A stretch of DNA of 64,000 bases from Sphingopyxis sp. YF1 (GTDB lineage: Bacteria; Pseudomonadota; Alphaproteobacteria; Sphingomonadales; Sphingomonadaceae): positions 2,356,001 to 2,420,000 of the forward strand of contig NZ_CP033204.1 in the NCBI RefSeq assembly GCF_022701295.1, written 5' to 3'. A program made the translations under genes and the position numbers. This document shows positions 39,683 through 49,317 of this stretch, one piece after another. Numbering within the stretch: the first letter of the stretch is position 1; each line of letters starts with the position of its first letter. The notes under the pieces are model-generated. The model saw only the letters and a list, made by a program, of their open reading frames with translations. It did no database searches and was not told the DNA's origin.

Positions 39683-40807
39683 TTATGCGTGGTCGATGAC
39701 CAGACCGTCGATTTCGTTGGCGACGTCCTCGAACCGGTCGACGACGGTTTCGAGATGGCGGTAAAGCTCGCGCCGGATGATGAATTGCGTCGTGTCGGTC
39801 GCGCCGATTTCACGGAACAGGCGCTTGAGTCCCGCCGCGTGAATCTCGTCGGCATGCCCTTCCATGCGGACCAGCCGCTCGGTCAGTTCGTGCAGCCGCG
39901 GCCCGTTGGCACCGATGTTGCGGAGCAGGGGCAGCGCCTCGGCGGTGAGCCGCGCGGCGTCGACGATGATCCCCGCGATGTCGCGCATCTCGGGCTCGAA
40001 TTCGGTGACGTCGTACAGGTCGACCGCGCCCGCGGTCTTCTGCATCTCGTCGATCGCATCGTCCATCGACGCGATCAGGTCGGTGATCGCGCTGCGATCG
40101 AACGGCGTCAGGAAGGTCCGGCGCACCGTCTGCAGCACTTCGCGGGTGATCGCGTCGGCGTCATGCTCGCGCTCGATGATTTCCTGGATATGGTCGGCCA
40201 TGCCGTTGCCGCCCTGCAGCAGGCGCGACAGCGCATTCGCCCCGGCGACGAGGGTCGCGGCGTGGCTTTCGAACAGTTCGAAGAAATTGCCCTGTCGCGG
40301 CAGCAAGCGCTGGAACCATGCGAACATGCGGTTGACCCCTGTTTTTTCGGCAACATTGAAAACGACCCCGTCCGGCCGCGCGGCGGCGCGGAAACCGCTG
40401 TCGCCGAACGATCGGATCAAGGCTTGCAGATCGGGCTCCTCCACCGCAGCCGCGGCGGCGTGGAACGGAAACCACTGGCGGTCACGCTCGCCGTCTTCCT
40501 TCCATTCGGGAAGCTCGTTGGTGACCGCGAGCGGGAACACTTCGACGTCGAGCATCACCGCGGCGCCATTGGCGCGGCGCTTGCGATACTGGTAGCTGCC
40601 GATCGGCGTCGGACAGACCGCGCCGATCACCCCCGCCTCTTCCTCGGCCTCGATCGCGGCGGCGGCGTGGCGGGTCATGCCGGTCAGCGGATTGCCCTTC
40701 GGGATCACCCAGCGCCTGGTCTCGCGCGAGGTGATGAGCAGGATTTCGGTCGGGCCATCCTGTGCGGGGCCGCCGAATCGGTAGGGAAGGACCGCAATTT
40801 GACGCAT
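39683..40807 (-). CDS. NUDIX hydrolase fused to DUF47 (PhoU-like) domain
   Basis: 374 aa in one frame. Residues 1-~135 are a NUDIX domain of the diphosphoinositol-phosphatase-like type (VIPKGNP, then AIEAEEEAGVIG; the usual Glu6 and Arg of the Nudix box are replaced). Residues 161-374 are a complete DUF47 protein beginning MFAWFQRLLPRQGNFFELFE. Between them is a 25-residue linker. M161 has AGGGG eight bases upstream, so a free DUF47 could also be made from ATG 40327. Either a true fusion in a Pit operon or two genes whose stop was lost. Confidence 0.85.
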   Translation of the reverse strand: MRQIAVLPYRFGGPAQDGPTEILLITSRETRRWVIPKGNPLTGMTRHAAAAIEAEEEAGVIGAVCPTPIGSYQYRKRRANGAAVMLDVEVFPLAVTNELPEWKEDGERDRQWFPFHAAAAAVEEPDLQALIRSFGDSGFRAAARPDGVVFNVAEKTGVNRMFAWFQRLLPRQGNFFELFESHAATLVAGANALSRLLQGGNGMADHIQEIIEREHDADAITREVLQTVRRTFLTPFDRSAITDLIASMDDAIDEMQKTAGAVDLYDVTEFEPEMRDIAGIIVDAARLTAEALPLLRNIGANGPRLHELTERLVRMEGHADEIHAAGLKRLFREIGATDTTQFIIRRELYRHLETVVDRFEDVANEIDGLVIDHA

Positions 40808-41000
40808 TTTATCAGTCCTTTCCTATGCTTGGCCCGGCGCGCTCGCCGATGCGTGACAAATCGGTTTCGCCCCTATGACATTAATGTGACAGCAGCAAGC
40901 GGAGCCGCCTTCCCCGCCCGCTTTCCGTTAACGTCAATTCGATTGCAAAATGCAACGTGGTGCGTAAGCTGCATCCTAAAGATATATGGGAGACGAAATC

Positions 41001-42536
41001 ATGGCAGGTACCGCGACCATGGAGCGCACGGGAAGCAACGCGGCCGCGCCGGTCGATCAGGACGTGCTGATCGTCGGCGCCGGCATCTCGGGCATCGGCA
41101 TGGCGGTGCATCTGCAGATGAACTGCCCCGACCGCAGCTTCGGCATCGCCGAACGCCGCGCCGACCTTGGCGGCACATGGGACCTGTTCCGCTACCCCGG
41201 CATCCGATCGGACAGCGACATGCACACGCTGGGCTTCGTCTTCGAGCCGTGGAAGCATGAAAAATCGATCGCCGACGGCCCCGCGATTCTCGACTATCTC
41301 AACCGCATCGTCGACGAGCGCGGCATCCGCGAGCGTATCCGCTTCGATCGCAAGGTCGTCGGCGCCGACTGGGACAGCGCCGACGCCCGCTGGACCGTGA
41401 CGATGGAGGACAGCCAGGGGACGCAATCGACGACGACCGCGCGCTGGCTCTATCTCGGTGCGGGCTACTATGACTATGACGAGCCCTTCGATGCCAATTT
41501 CGCCGGCCGGGCCGATTTCCAAGGACAGATTTTGCACCCGCAGTTCTGGCCGAAGGACCTCGACTACAAGGGCAAGAAGGTCGTCGTGATCGGTTCGGGC
41601 GCGACCGCGGTGACCATTGTTCCGTCGATGGCAAAGGAGGCGGGGCACGTGACGATGCTCCAGCGCACCCCGACCTGGTACGCGATCCGTCCCGCCAAGG
41701 ACGGCTTCGCCAATTTCCTGCGCAAGATCCTGCCCGAGGAACTCGCCTACAAGATCACCCGCTTCAAGAATGTGAAGCTGCAGGACATCGTCTTCAAAAA
41801 GGCCCGCGACAAGCCCCAGAAGGTCAAGGATTTCCTGACCAAGAAGGTCAAGGCCGCGCTCGGCGACCGCTATGACGAAAAGGCCTTCACCCCGCCCTAC
41901 AATCCGTGGGAACAGCGGCTGTGCCTCGTCCCCGACGCCGACTTCTTCGAGGCGATGAAAGCCGACAAGGCGTCGGTCGTGACCGACCATATCGAGCGCT
42001 TCGACGCGACCGGCATCCAGCTCAAGTCGGGCCAGCACCTCGACGCCGACATCATCGTCACCGCGACCGGGCTCAAGCTGGCGGTCGCAGGAAAGATACC
42101 GGTTCGCGTCGACGGCGATCCCGTCGATTGGAGCGAGCATTTCTATTACAAGGCGTGCATGTTTTCGAACGTCCCGAACTTCTCGGCGGTGTTCGGCTAT
42201 CTGAACGCCAGCTGGACGCTGCGCGCCGACATCGTGTCCGAATATGTCTGCCGCGTGCTCAATCACATGCGGGCGACGGGAACCGAGATCGCGCTCCCGC
42301 TGCTCGAGGATCCGTCGACCCTGACCGAGGAGAATATCTTCGACTTCTCGTCGGGCTATATCCAGCGGTCGCTGCACATCATGCCGAAAAGCGCGGTCGC
42401 GCTGCCCTGGCGGCTCAGCCAGAATTACATCCAGGATCGCATCGACATGCGCACCGGCGCGATCGACGACGGCGTGCTGGCATTCGGCAAGCCCCACGTC
42501 GCCGAAACGGCGCCGGCCCTCGAGGCGGCCGAGTAA
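41001..42536 (+). CDS. Flavin-containing Baeyer-Villiger-type monooxygenase
   Basis: 511 aa. FAD Rossmann DVLIVGAGISGIGMAVHL at residue ~25, second (NADPH) loop VVVIGSGATAVTIVP near 195, and between them FQGQILHPQFWP, which fits the BVMO fingerprint FxGxxxHxxxWP. GGTWDLFRYPGIRSDSDMH is also typical. Likely oxidises ketones to esters; the substrate is unknown. ATG 41001 with GGGAG eight bases before is preferred to the ATG at 40986. No catabolic operon around it. Confidence 0.92.
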   Translation: MAGTATMERTGSNAAAPVDQDVLIVGAGISGIGMAVHLQMNCPDRSFGIAERRADLGGTWDLFRYPGIRSDSDMHTLGFVFEPWKHEKSIADGPAILDYLNRIVDERGIRERIRFDRKVVGADWDSADARWTVTMEDSQGTQSTTTARWLYLGAGYYDYDEPFDANFAGRADFQGQILHPQFWPKDLDYKGKKVVVIGSGATAVTIVPSMAKEAGHVTMLQRTPTWYAIRPAKDGFANFLRKILPEELAYKITRFKNVKLQDIVFKKARDKPQKVKDFLTKKVKAALGDRYDEKAFTPPYNPWEQRLCLVPDADFFEAMKADKASVVTDHIERFDATGIQLKSGQHLDADIIVTATGLKLAVAGKIPVRVDGDPVDWSEHFYYKACMFSNVPNFSAVFGYLNASWTLRADIVSEYVCRVLNHMRATGTEIALPLLEDPSTLTEENIFDFSSGYIQRSLHIMPKSAVALPWRLSQNYIQDRIDMRTGAIDDGVLAFGKPHVAETAPALEAAE

Positions 42537-43112
42537 TCAGGCGAGCGGCGGCGTAGCGGCCTTTCGGGCCCGGCTACGCCGCACCAGCCAGAACACCAAT
42601 CCGCCGATTGCCAGCAGCACGGCTGCACCGACCGCTGCGATCACCTTCACCCCGGTTTCATATTGTTCGGCAAAGCGCAGGGCGTCAGGCTTGGTCGCGC
42701 TGCCCAGAACATTCCACGAGGTGATCTGCGTCGGCCCGCCATTCTCGGCGAAGAAGCGCAGCGACACCGTCGTCCATTTGCCCTTGCCCGTGCCGATGAC
42801 CACGGCCTCTTCCTGCTGCTGCTTCAGCCCGGGTTCGACGTTGGTTTTCCACTGATAGGACGCGAGCTGCCAGGTCGCGCGACCTGCGGGGCATTCGCGC
42901 GGCAGCAACGGCGCCGCCTCCGCCGCGGTCCCGGCGATCTCCGGATGCAGCAAACGCGTGTTGGCAACCGGGTCGGTGCAGAAACGCTGCCCGATATCGA
43001 CAATTTCCTTCTGTCGCTCGGGCGACACCATCTTGTCGAGTGCCGCCTGGTAGCTGCAACCCGAAACCATCAGGACCATCGGCCCCGCCACTCCCGCAAC
43101 AATCGCGCGCAT
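42537..43112 (-). CDS. Hypothetical lipoprotein with C-terminal membrane helix
   Basis: 191 aa from MRAIVAGVAGPMVLMVSGC; AGGGGA ahead of the ATG. Signal peptide with VSGC lipobox, soluble middle containing CTDP and RECPAGRATWQ, then a C-terminal helix (VIAAVGAAVLLAIGGLVFWLV) and a basic tail RRSRARK. Having both a lipid anchor and a transmembrane helix is unusual. No family recognised. Convergent with the monooxygenase gene; stops abut. Confidence 0.72.
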   Translation of the reverse strand: MRAIVAGVAGPMVLMVSGCSYQAALDKMVSPERQKEIVDIGQRFCTDPVANTRLLHPEIAGTAAEAAPLLPRECPAGRATWQLASYQWKTNVEPGLKQQQEEAVVIGTGKGKWTTVSLRFFAENGGPTQITSWNVLGSATKPDALRFAEQYETGVKVIAAVGAAVLLAIGGLVFWLVRRSRARKAATPPLA

Positions 43113-43338
43113 ATTCCCCTCCCCCTCAATTGCCCGGCAATTGCCGCGGATGATGCCGGATTGCGCCAATGGAATCCAGTCCGTCGATGCGCACGTCGGC
43201 GGGATGAAAAATCGGGAAAGCGAAGACACATCCAGATTGGTATCAATATATGTGCGGATTAAATCCCGCTCCGCCCCTCAGTATTTACTCCCAACCTTCT
43301 CCGTAGTAACTTGAATAAGTTCATGAGGAGGGCGCATC

Positions 43339-44817
43339 ATGGATTTTTCTGAAAGCATATTCCCCGCAAGACAACTTTTTTCGACTACAACAGGATTGAT
43401 CGCAGCCATGCTGCTCGCCGGGTGCCAGGACAGTGGCTACGGCGAAAAGGGCACAAAGGTCGCCGCGGCAGGCAGCTGTCCCGAAGGTCTGGGCTGGGCC
43501 GAAGGGCTCGAAGCCTATCTCGGCCCGACCGCGACGATGCCGACGGCGATGAGCGCGACCGCCGACGACTGCCTGTTCAATCAATGGTCGTGGGAAACCT
43601 TTGTCTGGGCCAATGCGCCGATCAACGGCACCCCGCGCTTTCTGACCTGGCGGGTCCCCGATGATCTGCTCGCCAACACCGCCAGGGTCCCGCGCACCTC
43701 GCTGCTGCGGCTCGACGCCCATATGAAACCGGTCCCCACGGCGCCGGGCGCAAACAATCAGGACGGGGCGATCGTCGAGGCCGACGGCAGCATGCTTATC
43801 GGGCCCAACGGCTATCCGGTCTATGCATCGAGTCATATGACGTCGAACTATTTCGACGTCGTCAAACGCAATCTGATCGCCACCGGCGCCTATGAAAGCA
43901 ATCCGAACCATGACGATTATTTCTCTCCCGGCGATGCGATCGTCAAAGCCACCTGGTACCGGCTCGCCGACGGCGAAACCGCGCCTGCGGGAGCCTATAC
44001 GACAAGCGCCGAGGTACCGGTGCTGCAGAATAGCTGCACGGACACCGGCTGCATCGCCGTGCCGAGCGGCCGGTATGAAGTGGCGACGGTTGCGCTCGTC
44101 GGCACGCATGTCGTGGGCTATGTCGAGAACCACCCGGAATTCCTGTGGGCGACCTTCGAGCACAAGCTGAATGCGCCAATGTTTGCCGACAACAGCTTCG
44201 TCTTTGATGCCAATGCCAGCAACCCGAACCATCATACCTTCTACAAGGCAGGCACGCCCTTTTCGCAGGCGGCGCTGCTGGTGGAGACCAACACCACCCC
44301 CGCGACCGTCAGCTTCGATGCGAATACGGGGACGTTCTCGCCGGCGACGCAGATCGTCCAGATGAACCGGACCGGCGGCGACACGCAGCCGAACGGCCCC
44401 GCGAACATCGCCGCGATCAACGCCGCATCGCAAAAGGAAGCCGCCAGCTTCCCGAACAATTCGCCGATCCAGAATTACAACCTGATCGGCACGGTGTGGT
44501 TCCAGCCGAACCGCTATGTCACGACCAACCCCAACTGGCAGAAGCTGAACCAGACCAACGCGGTCGGCGCGATCAGCCTGATGAACAGCACCGCGGAGAC
44601 CTTCCTCCAGAGCGCCAAGGGGCAGCAGGGCAACAACTGTTTCGAATGCCACAGCGCGACCAGCTTTTCCTATCAGGGCATCCAGCCGAAGGCTCTGCCC
44701 GTGCGCCGTATCGCGATCAGCCACATGGTTGCCATGGGGTCGCCGTATGAAGTGCCGAACAAGCTGCCGGTGAAGGCGGGCGGCACCGCGCCCGCGAAGG
44801 CGCCGCCGAAAAAATAG
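43339..44817 (+). CDS. Lipoprotein with C-terminal heme c motif
   Basis: 492 aa. N-terminus includes a hydrophobic stretch and lipobox LLAGC (about residues 20-31). A single CFECH (residues 434-438) with a Met-containing tail (MVAMGS) suggests covalent heme with His/Met ligation. The large N-terminal part is rich in Asn/Thr and has no domain I recognise, so a role in periplasmic electron transfer or a peroxidase-like reaction is inferred only from the heme site. Possible weak hairpin terminator at 44841-44873. Confidence 0.78.
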   Translation: MDFSESIFPARQLFSTTTGLIAAMLLAGCQDSGYGEKGTKVAAAGSCPEGLGWAEGLEAYLGPTATMPTAMSATADDCLFNQWSWETFVWANAPINGTPRFLTWRVPDDLLANTARVPRTSLLRLDAHMKPVPTAPGANNQDGAIVEADGSMLIGPNGYPVYASSHMTSNYFDVVKRNLIATGAYESNPNHDDYFSPGDAIVKATWYRLADGETAPAGAYTTSAEVPVLQNSCTDTGCIAVPSGRYEVATVALVGTHVVGYVENHPEFLWATFEHKLNAPMFADNSFVFDANASNPNHHTFYKAGTPFSQAALLVETNTTPATVSFDANTGTFSPATQIVQMNRTGGDTQPNGPANIAAINAASQKEAASFPNNSPIQNYNLIGTVWFQPNRYVTTNPNWQKLNQTNAVGAISLMNSTAETFLQSAKGQQGNNCFECHSATSFSYQGIQPKALPVRRIAISHMVAMGSPYEVPNKLPVKAGGTAPAKAPPKK

Positions 44818-44840
44818 GGCTGCACTGGGCCGCAGTCGAT

Positions 44841-44873
44841 AGCCCCGGAATCCCTAAAAAGGGCTCCGGGGCT
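44841..44873 (+). terminator. Possible hairpin after the heme lipoprotein gene
   Basis: AGCCCCGGA and TCCGGGGCT separated by ATCCCTAAAAAGGGC. Strong stem 23 bp after the stop but no T tract. Confidence 0.45.
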
Positions 44874-44976
44874 AATCCATTCCAGGCACGGCCGCTATGG
44901 GGTGGGAAGCAGACGTTGCTTGAGCACGTGACTACTGCAATACCCATCGCACGGACTAGCAGGGTAAGGGGCGTGC

Positions 44977-45582
44977 GTGGAACGTTATCTCCTCGATGAA
45001 GGTGTACTTGATGAGGTTATGATCCGCCGTTGGGCATTCGATCTCGAGGCCGAACTTGTTCAACAAGATGAGGACCTTGTCCTTCATGATTGGAGTTTCG
45101 CAGCCACGATTTTGGATTTGGCGGCCGATCCAAGCTGCCCAAAAGCAGAATATCTCCTAGAAATCTGGGACGACTTCACCCGAAACAGTACCGTGCATCA
45201 AGTTCCGTCGGATTTGGAAGCGGCACGTCAAGCGCTGTCCTTAGCAGAGGCCTATAAACATCATAGTGGGATAGCGCGTTGGATTGCGGATCAACGAGAG
45301 CGCCTAAAGTGTGTTAGTAGAACAGGCCCAACTGATCGAGCGACAGCCCTGTGGATGGCCGACATGATGCTAAATGGTCTGGCACGTTCATGCCCTATCG
45401 ACATAATCCTCGAAACTGCTGCTGATTTTCTTGTGCAGATGTCGTTTCCTAACCCATCTTACAAGGAATGGCTATTAATCAGCAAGGCGACTGGCGGCCT
45501 CCGATACAGTCGTTATTGGCCTGAAGGTGCAGCGGAGCCAAGTTGGTTTGACCCCAAACCACGCCATCGAGCGGGAAGCTAA
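44977..45582 (+). CDS. Orphan hypothetical protein in an AT-richer islet
   Basis: 201 aa from GTG with AAGGGG five bases upstream. Soluble, acidic N-terminus (ERYLLDEGVLDEVMIRRWAF), helical middle and a Trp-containing C-terminus (YWPEGAAEPSWFDP). No family recognised. Base composition (often near 50% GC) and codon use (TTA, ATA, AGA) contrast sharply with the flanking genes, a sign of horizontal acquisition. Neighbouring the broken Sel1 gene; small acidic orphan plus Sel1 protein recalls immunity-type islets, but nothing proves that. Confidence 0.65.
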   Translation: MERYLLDEGVLDEVMIRRWAFDLEAELVQQDEDLVLHDWSFAATILDLAADPSCPKAEYLLEIWDDFTRNSTVHQVPSDLEAARQALSLAEAYKHHSGIARWIADQRERLKCVSRTGPTDRATALWMADMMLNGLARSCPIDIILETAADFLVQMSFPNPSYKEWLLISKATGGLRYSRYWPEGAAEPSWFDPKPRHRAGS

Positions 45583-45715
45583 CGTCCGCAACCGGTCGTT
45601 TCCTGATATTCGCTCCCGATCGACAGCGAACGACGAAGATGGGGTGGAAAGCGGGCATCAAGCGCGGTAGAATTCGGCAGGCCAAGGATAGCGAAACCGA
45701 TGGTCACATGTACGG

Positions 45716-46380
45716 ATGGTGAGCCAATTGACCTGCGCGAAACGCGACGTGGAGTGGGACCGTCTTTGGGCGCGCTCGGATGCGTGGGAAAGGGACATTT
45801 CCAACCAAACCGAACTTCTATCCGAGGAGACGGACGATAGCTGGGACCTGATCCAGCGTGCCGGCAAGAGAGCCGAAGACGATCCGACAGCTTCTTTCCA
45901 GCTATACCTTGAAGCCGCAGAAGGCGGTTCGGCCTGGTCGATGGAAAAAGTCGGGTGCATTACTGGACCGGTACCGGAATCGCGGCCGATCCGGATATGG
46001 CCTTGAAATACTATCATCGCGCCATAGGCGCAGGGTCCTGGATGGCTACGCTTTGTTACGCCCGCCTGCTCGCCGAATTAGGACATCATGATGATTGCGA
46101 AAGCACCCTGAACGGAGCCGTCGCGTCGGGCTTCGTGCCTGCCTATTTCTGGCTGGGCTGGTGTCGTTACGCGCGTTCGAAGACCCCACGAACATGCCAA
46201 AAAGTCCGTCCTTTGATGGAGCATGCTGCCGACCAAGGGCATCCGATGGCAAGACTCTTCCTCGCACGATGGATGGCGCTTGGACATTTGGGTCTACACA
46301 ACATCCCGCGTGGCTGGATGGCTGTCTTCCGATTGGCGGCGAGCCCTGTCTTCACCGAAAGACGAACCGCGCCCGCCTGA
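45716..46380 (+). pseudogene. Frameshifted Sel1-repeat protein
   Basis: Two frames make one protein. Frame 1 (45716-46006) gives MVSQLTCAKRDVEWDRLW and the start of a Sel1 repeat, YLEAAEGGSAWSMEKVG. The continuation HYWTGTGIAADPDMALKYYH and further repeats (HAADQGHPMARLFLARWM) is in another frame (45955-46380). Restoring one base at GGGTGCAT (about 45953-45958) would read VGWHYWTGTG. So a 1-nt deletion has broken a ~220-aa Sel1 (SLR) protein; these mediate protein contacts. A sequencing error is possible. Confidence 0.7.
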
Positions 46381-46489
46381 TGTCCGCAATCTGTCGGTCC
46401 CGGACGCCCCTCGGCAGCAGCCTTCCCACACAGCTTGTCGACAGACGGCTCCCTGGCGCCGACGAACGGCAACAGCGGCGCTTGCCATT

Positions 46490-46507
46490 GTAACAGTATA
46501 TCATTAC
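46490..46507 (+). promoter_or_regulatory. Candidate Zur operator upstream of the ZnuD-like receptor
   Basis: GTAACAGTATATCATTAC, an 18-bp imperfect palindrome (GTAA...TATA...TTAC) in an otherwise GC-rich stretch, 42 bp before the receptor ATG. Length and ends resemble alphaproteobacterial Zur boxes; specific assignment is inference. Confidence 0.45.
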
Positions 46508-46549
46508 TGACCCGCCGCAGTCGCCCATCACAACAGGAACCCCCTCCCC

Positions 46550-48679
46550 ATGCGCTTGCTTGCTTCTGCCGCCTTTTCCCTCGGGCTGGTCCTTGCCGCC
46601 CCCGCCCTTGCGCAGGAGCGCGACGCGCCCGCCGGCGACGACGTGCATGATTCGGGTCCGATCGTCGTCACCGCGCCCTATGTCCGCAGCCTCGACATCC
46701 TCGGCAATGTCTCGGTGCTCGAGGGCGAAGAGCTGGCACGCGACATTCGCGGGCAGATCGGCGACACGCTGACGCGCCAGCCGGGCGTGTCGGCGACGAG
46801 CTTTGCCCCCGGCGCGTCGCGGCCGGTGCTGCGCGGCTTTTCGGGCGAGCGCGTGCGCGTGCTGACCGACGGCATCGGATCGATCGACGTGTCGAACACC
46901 TCCGCCGACCATGCCGTGACGATCGACCCGCTGACCGTCGAACGCATCGAAATCCTGCGCGGCCCCGCGGTGCTGCTGTTCGGCAGCCAGGCGATCGGCG
47001 GCGCGGTCAATCTGTTCGACCGCCGGATTCCGCGCAAGGTCCCCGCCGACCATGTCCATATCGACGCGATCGGCGGCTATGCGACCGCCGCGAACGACCG
47101 CAACGCCGGCGCCTCGATCGACGTCGCGCTGTCGCCGCAGATCGTCGCGCACCTCGACGGCAGCTGGCGCAAGAGCGGCGACGCGCGCGCGGGCGGCTAT
47201 GTCTTTGCGCCGGGCATTCGTGGCGACCTGCTCCACCTCGCCGAGCACGAGATCGAGGACGGCCATGCCGACGAGGCGGCCGAACTGACCGCGCAGGCCA
47301 ATTCGCGCGGCAAGATCGCCAACACCGCGAGCGAGACCTGGACCGCCGCCGGCGGACTGTCGCTGATCAACGACGGCGGCCAGCTCGGCATCTCGCTGAG
47401 CTATTTCGACAGCAATTACGGCGTCCCGAGCCGCCCCGACACCGCGCACGACCATGGCGGGGATCATGACGACGACGACCACGGCCACGATCATGGCGAA
47501 GGCCCCGTCACCATCGGCCTCAAGCAATGGCGCGCCGACCTGCGCGGCGAGGTCGAGATGGGCGACGGCTTCTTCGACAAGCTGCGCATCCGCGCAGGCT
47601 ACGCCGATTATGAGCACACCGAATATGAAGGCGACGCGGTCGGCACGGTGTTCACCAACACGGGCGTCGAGGGCCGGCTCGAGCTGGCCCAGAACGAGCG
47701 CGGCGGCTGGCGCGGCGCGAGCGGGGTGCAGTACAGCCACCGCGATTTCGACGCGGTCGGCGCCGAGGCGTTCGTGCCGCGCAACCTGACCGACCAGTTC
47801 GCGCTGTTCACGCTGCAGGAATGGACCGCCGGCCCGATCGGACTCGAGGCCGCGGGGCGGTTCGAGGCGACCAGCGTACGCGCGCCGACGCTGGGCATCA
47901 CCCGCAGTTTCGACACATTTTCGGGCGCGCTCGGCGCCACCTATGACCTTGGCGAAACCGTAAAGTTCGGCGTGTCGGTCGCGCGCGCGGTGCGTGCTCC
48001 CTCGGCCGAGGAGCTGTTCTCGAACGGCCCGCACATCGCGACGCAGAGCTTCGAGGTCGGCAACCCCGACCTGAAGCGCGAGGCGAGCTGGGGCGCCGAG
48101 GCGTCGTTCAAGGTCAAGACCGACGCGTTCAACCTGTCGCTCACCGGCTATTCCAACTGGTTCGACGACTTCATCTATTCGGCCGCGACCGGCGCCGAGG
48201 AGGACGGCCTGCCCGTGTTCCGCTATTTCCAGCGCGACGCGCGCGTATGGGGCTTCGAGGCCGAGGCGAGCGCCCGGCTGGCACAGGTCGGCGGTTTCAA
48301 CATCGTCGGCGACGTCACCGCCGACATGACGCGCGCGACGATCAAGGGCGCCGGGGCCGACCGCAACGTGCCGCGCATCCCGCCGTTGCGCGTGCTGGGC
48401 GGGATCGAGGCGCAGGGCGAGCGCGTCGATGCGCGCGTCGAGGTCGAGTGGACCGACGACCAGAAGCGCATCGCCGCTTTCGAGACGCCGACCGACGGCT
48501 TCACGCTGGTCAACGCGTCGATCAGCTGGCGTCCGCTACCCGACACGAAGAATCTGACGCTGAGCCTCGCCGCGAACAATATCTTCGACGTCGACGCGCG
48601 GCGCCACGCCAGCTTTACCAAGGATTATGTGCCGCTGGCCGGGCGCGACATCCGCATCACCGCGCGGGCGAGCTTCTGA
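46550..48679 (+). CDS. TonB-dependent outer-membrane receptor, ZnuD-like (zinc)
   Basis: 709 aa. Signal peptide ending APALAQ, plug domain (IGDTLTRQPGVSATSFAPGA; RGFSGERVRVLTDGIG; VERIEILRGPAVLLFGSQAIGG), 22-strand barrel and C-terminal aromatic ITARASF. A periplasm-distal loop at residues 300-315 is packed with His and Asp (AHDHGGDHDDDDHGHDH), as in ZnuD-type zinc receptors. With the upstream Zur-like palindrome, high-affinity zinc import under Zur control is the best reading. Confidence 0.9.
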   Translation: MRLLASAAFSLGLVLAAPALAQERDAPAGDDVHDSGPIVVTAPYVRSLDILGNVSVLEGEELARDIRGQIGDTLTRQPGVSATSFAPGASRPVLRGFSGERVRVLTDGIGSIDVSNTSADHAVTIDPLTVERIEILRGPAVLLFGSQAIGGAVNLFDRRIPRKVPADHVHIDAIGGYATAANDRNAGASIDVALSPQIVAHLDGSWRKSGDARAGGYVFAPGIRGDLLHLAEHEIEDGHADEAAELTAQANSRGKIANTASETWTAAGGLSLINDGGQLGISLSYFDSNYGVPSRPDTAHDHGGDHDDDDHGHDHGEGPVTIGLKQWRADLRGEVEMGDGFFDKLRIRAGYADYEHTEYEGDAVGTVFTNTGVEGRLELAQNERGGWRGASGVQYSHRDFDAVGAEAFVPRNLTDQFALFTLQEWTAGPIGLEAAGRFEATSVRAPTLGITRSFDTFSGALGATYDLGETVKFGVSVARAVRAPSAEELFSNGPHIATQSFEVGNPDLKREASWGAEASFKVKTDAFNLSLTGYSNWFDDFIYSAATGAEEDGLPVFRYFQRDARVWGFEAEASARLAQVGGFNIVGDVTADMTRATIKGAGADRNVPRIPPLRVLGGIEAQGERVDARVEVEWTDDQKRIAAFETPTDGFTLVNASISWRPLPDTKNLTLSLAANNIFDVDARRHASFTKDYVPLAGRDIRITARASF

Positions 48680-48734
48680 CCGCAGCCCGCCAGCCGCCCG
48701 GTCCCGGCCGCCGCCGGGCCGGGCGGGCCGGGGG

Positions 48735-49280
48735 TCAGAAGGGCAGCGCCTTGCGCTTGTTCCAGTAGATCGAGGTCGCCGCGGCGTAGGCGCCGACCTT
48801 TTCCCACACCGTCTGGTCGATGGTTTCGATATCGATCCCGGCGTCGGTATAGGCCTGCACGATCGCCCCGATCTGGTCGTCGGTCATGTCGGCCGACAGG
48901 TCGGGATTCGCCCCGTCAGGCCCGAAATCGAGCACCTTGTCGACCGGCAGGTTCGAAAGCTTCGACCGGGTAAGCTCACCGATCAACCACTCGCGCGAGA
49001 TGCGCGCGAGACTATAGTCGAAATAATCGCCCTTCTGCGCGTCGGCGATGCCGTGGCGCCCGATGCAGCCGTCGACGACCGCCGCGAGCCGCTTGAACAG
49101 CGCCTCGCGCGACGCATCGTCGCCCGCGCCGGTCATCGCATTGCCGATCGACGCCTTGAGATCGGCGTCGGTCGCCTGCACCACGCAATCGAGCGCCGCG
49201 CCTGCCTGTGCCGCGGCGGCGCCCGGAGCGGCGACCAGCAGCAGCGCCGCGCCCGCCAGCAGTGATTTCAGCATCGTCAT
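48735..49280 (-). CDS. Hypothetical periplasmic protein
   Basis: 181 aa. Signal peptide MTMLKSLLAGAALLLVAAPG then AAAAQ. Two Cys in the mature protein (LDCVVQ and VDGCIG) may form a disulphide. Helical; C-terminus VGAYAAATSIYWNKRKALPF. No family recognised. Downstream of fabG in the same direction (37 bp), so possibly cotranscribed, and convergent with the receptor gene. Confidence 0.7.
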   Translation of the reverse strand: MTMLKSLLAGAALLLVAAPGAAAAQAGAALDCVVQATDADLKASIGNAMTGAGDDASREALFKRLAAVVDGCIGRHGIADAQKGDYFDYSLARISREWLIGELTRSKLSNLPVDKVLDFGPDGANPDLSADMTDDQIGAIVQAYTDAGIDIETIDQTVWEKVGAYAAATSIYWNKRKALPF

Positions 49281-49317
49281 TCCCTTCCCCGGGACAGCCC
49301 CCGGAAATCGCCGTTCG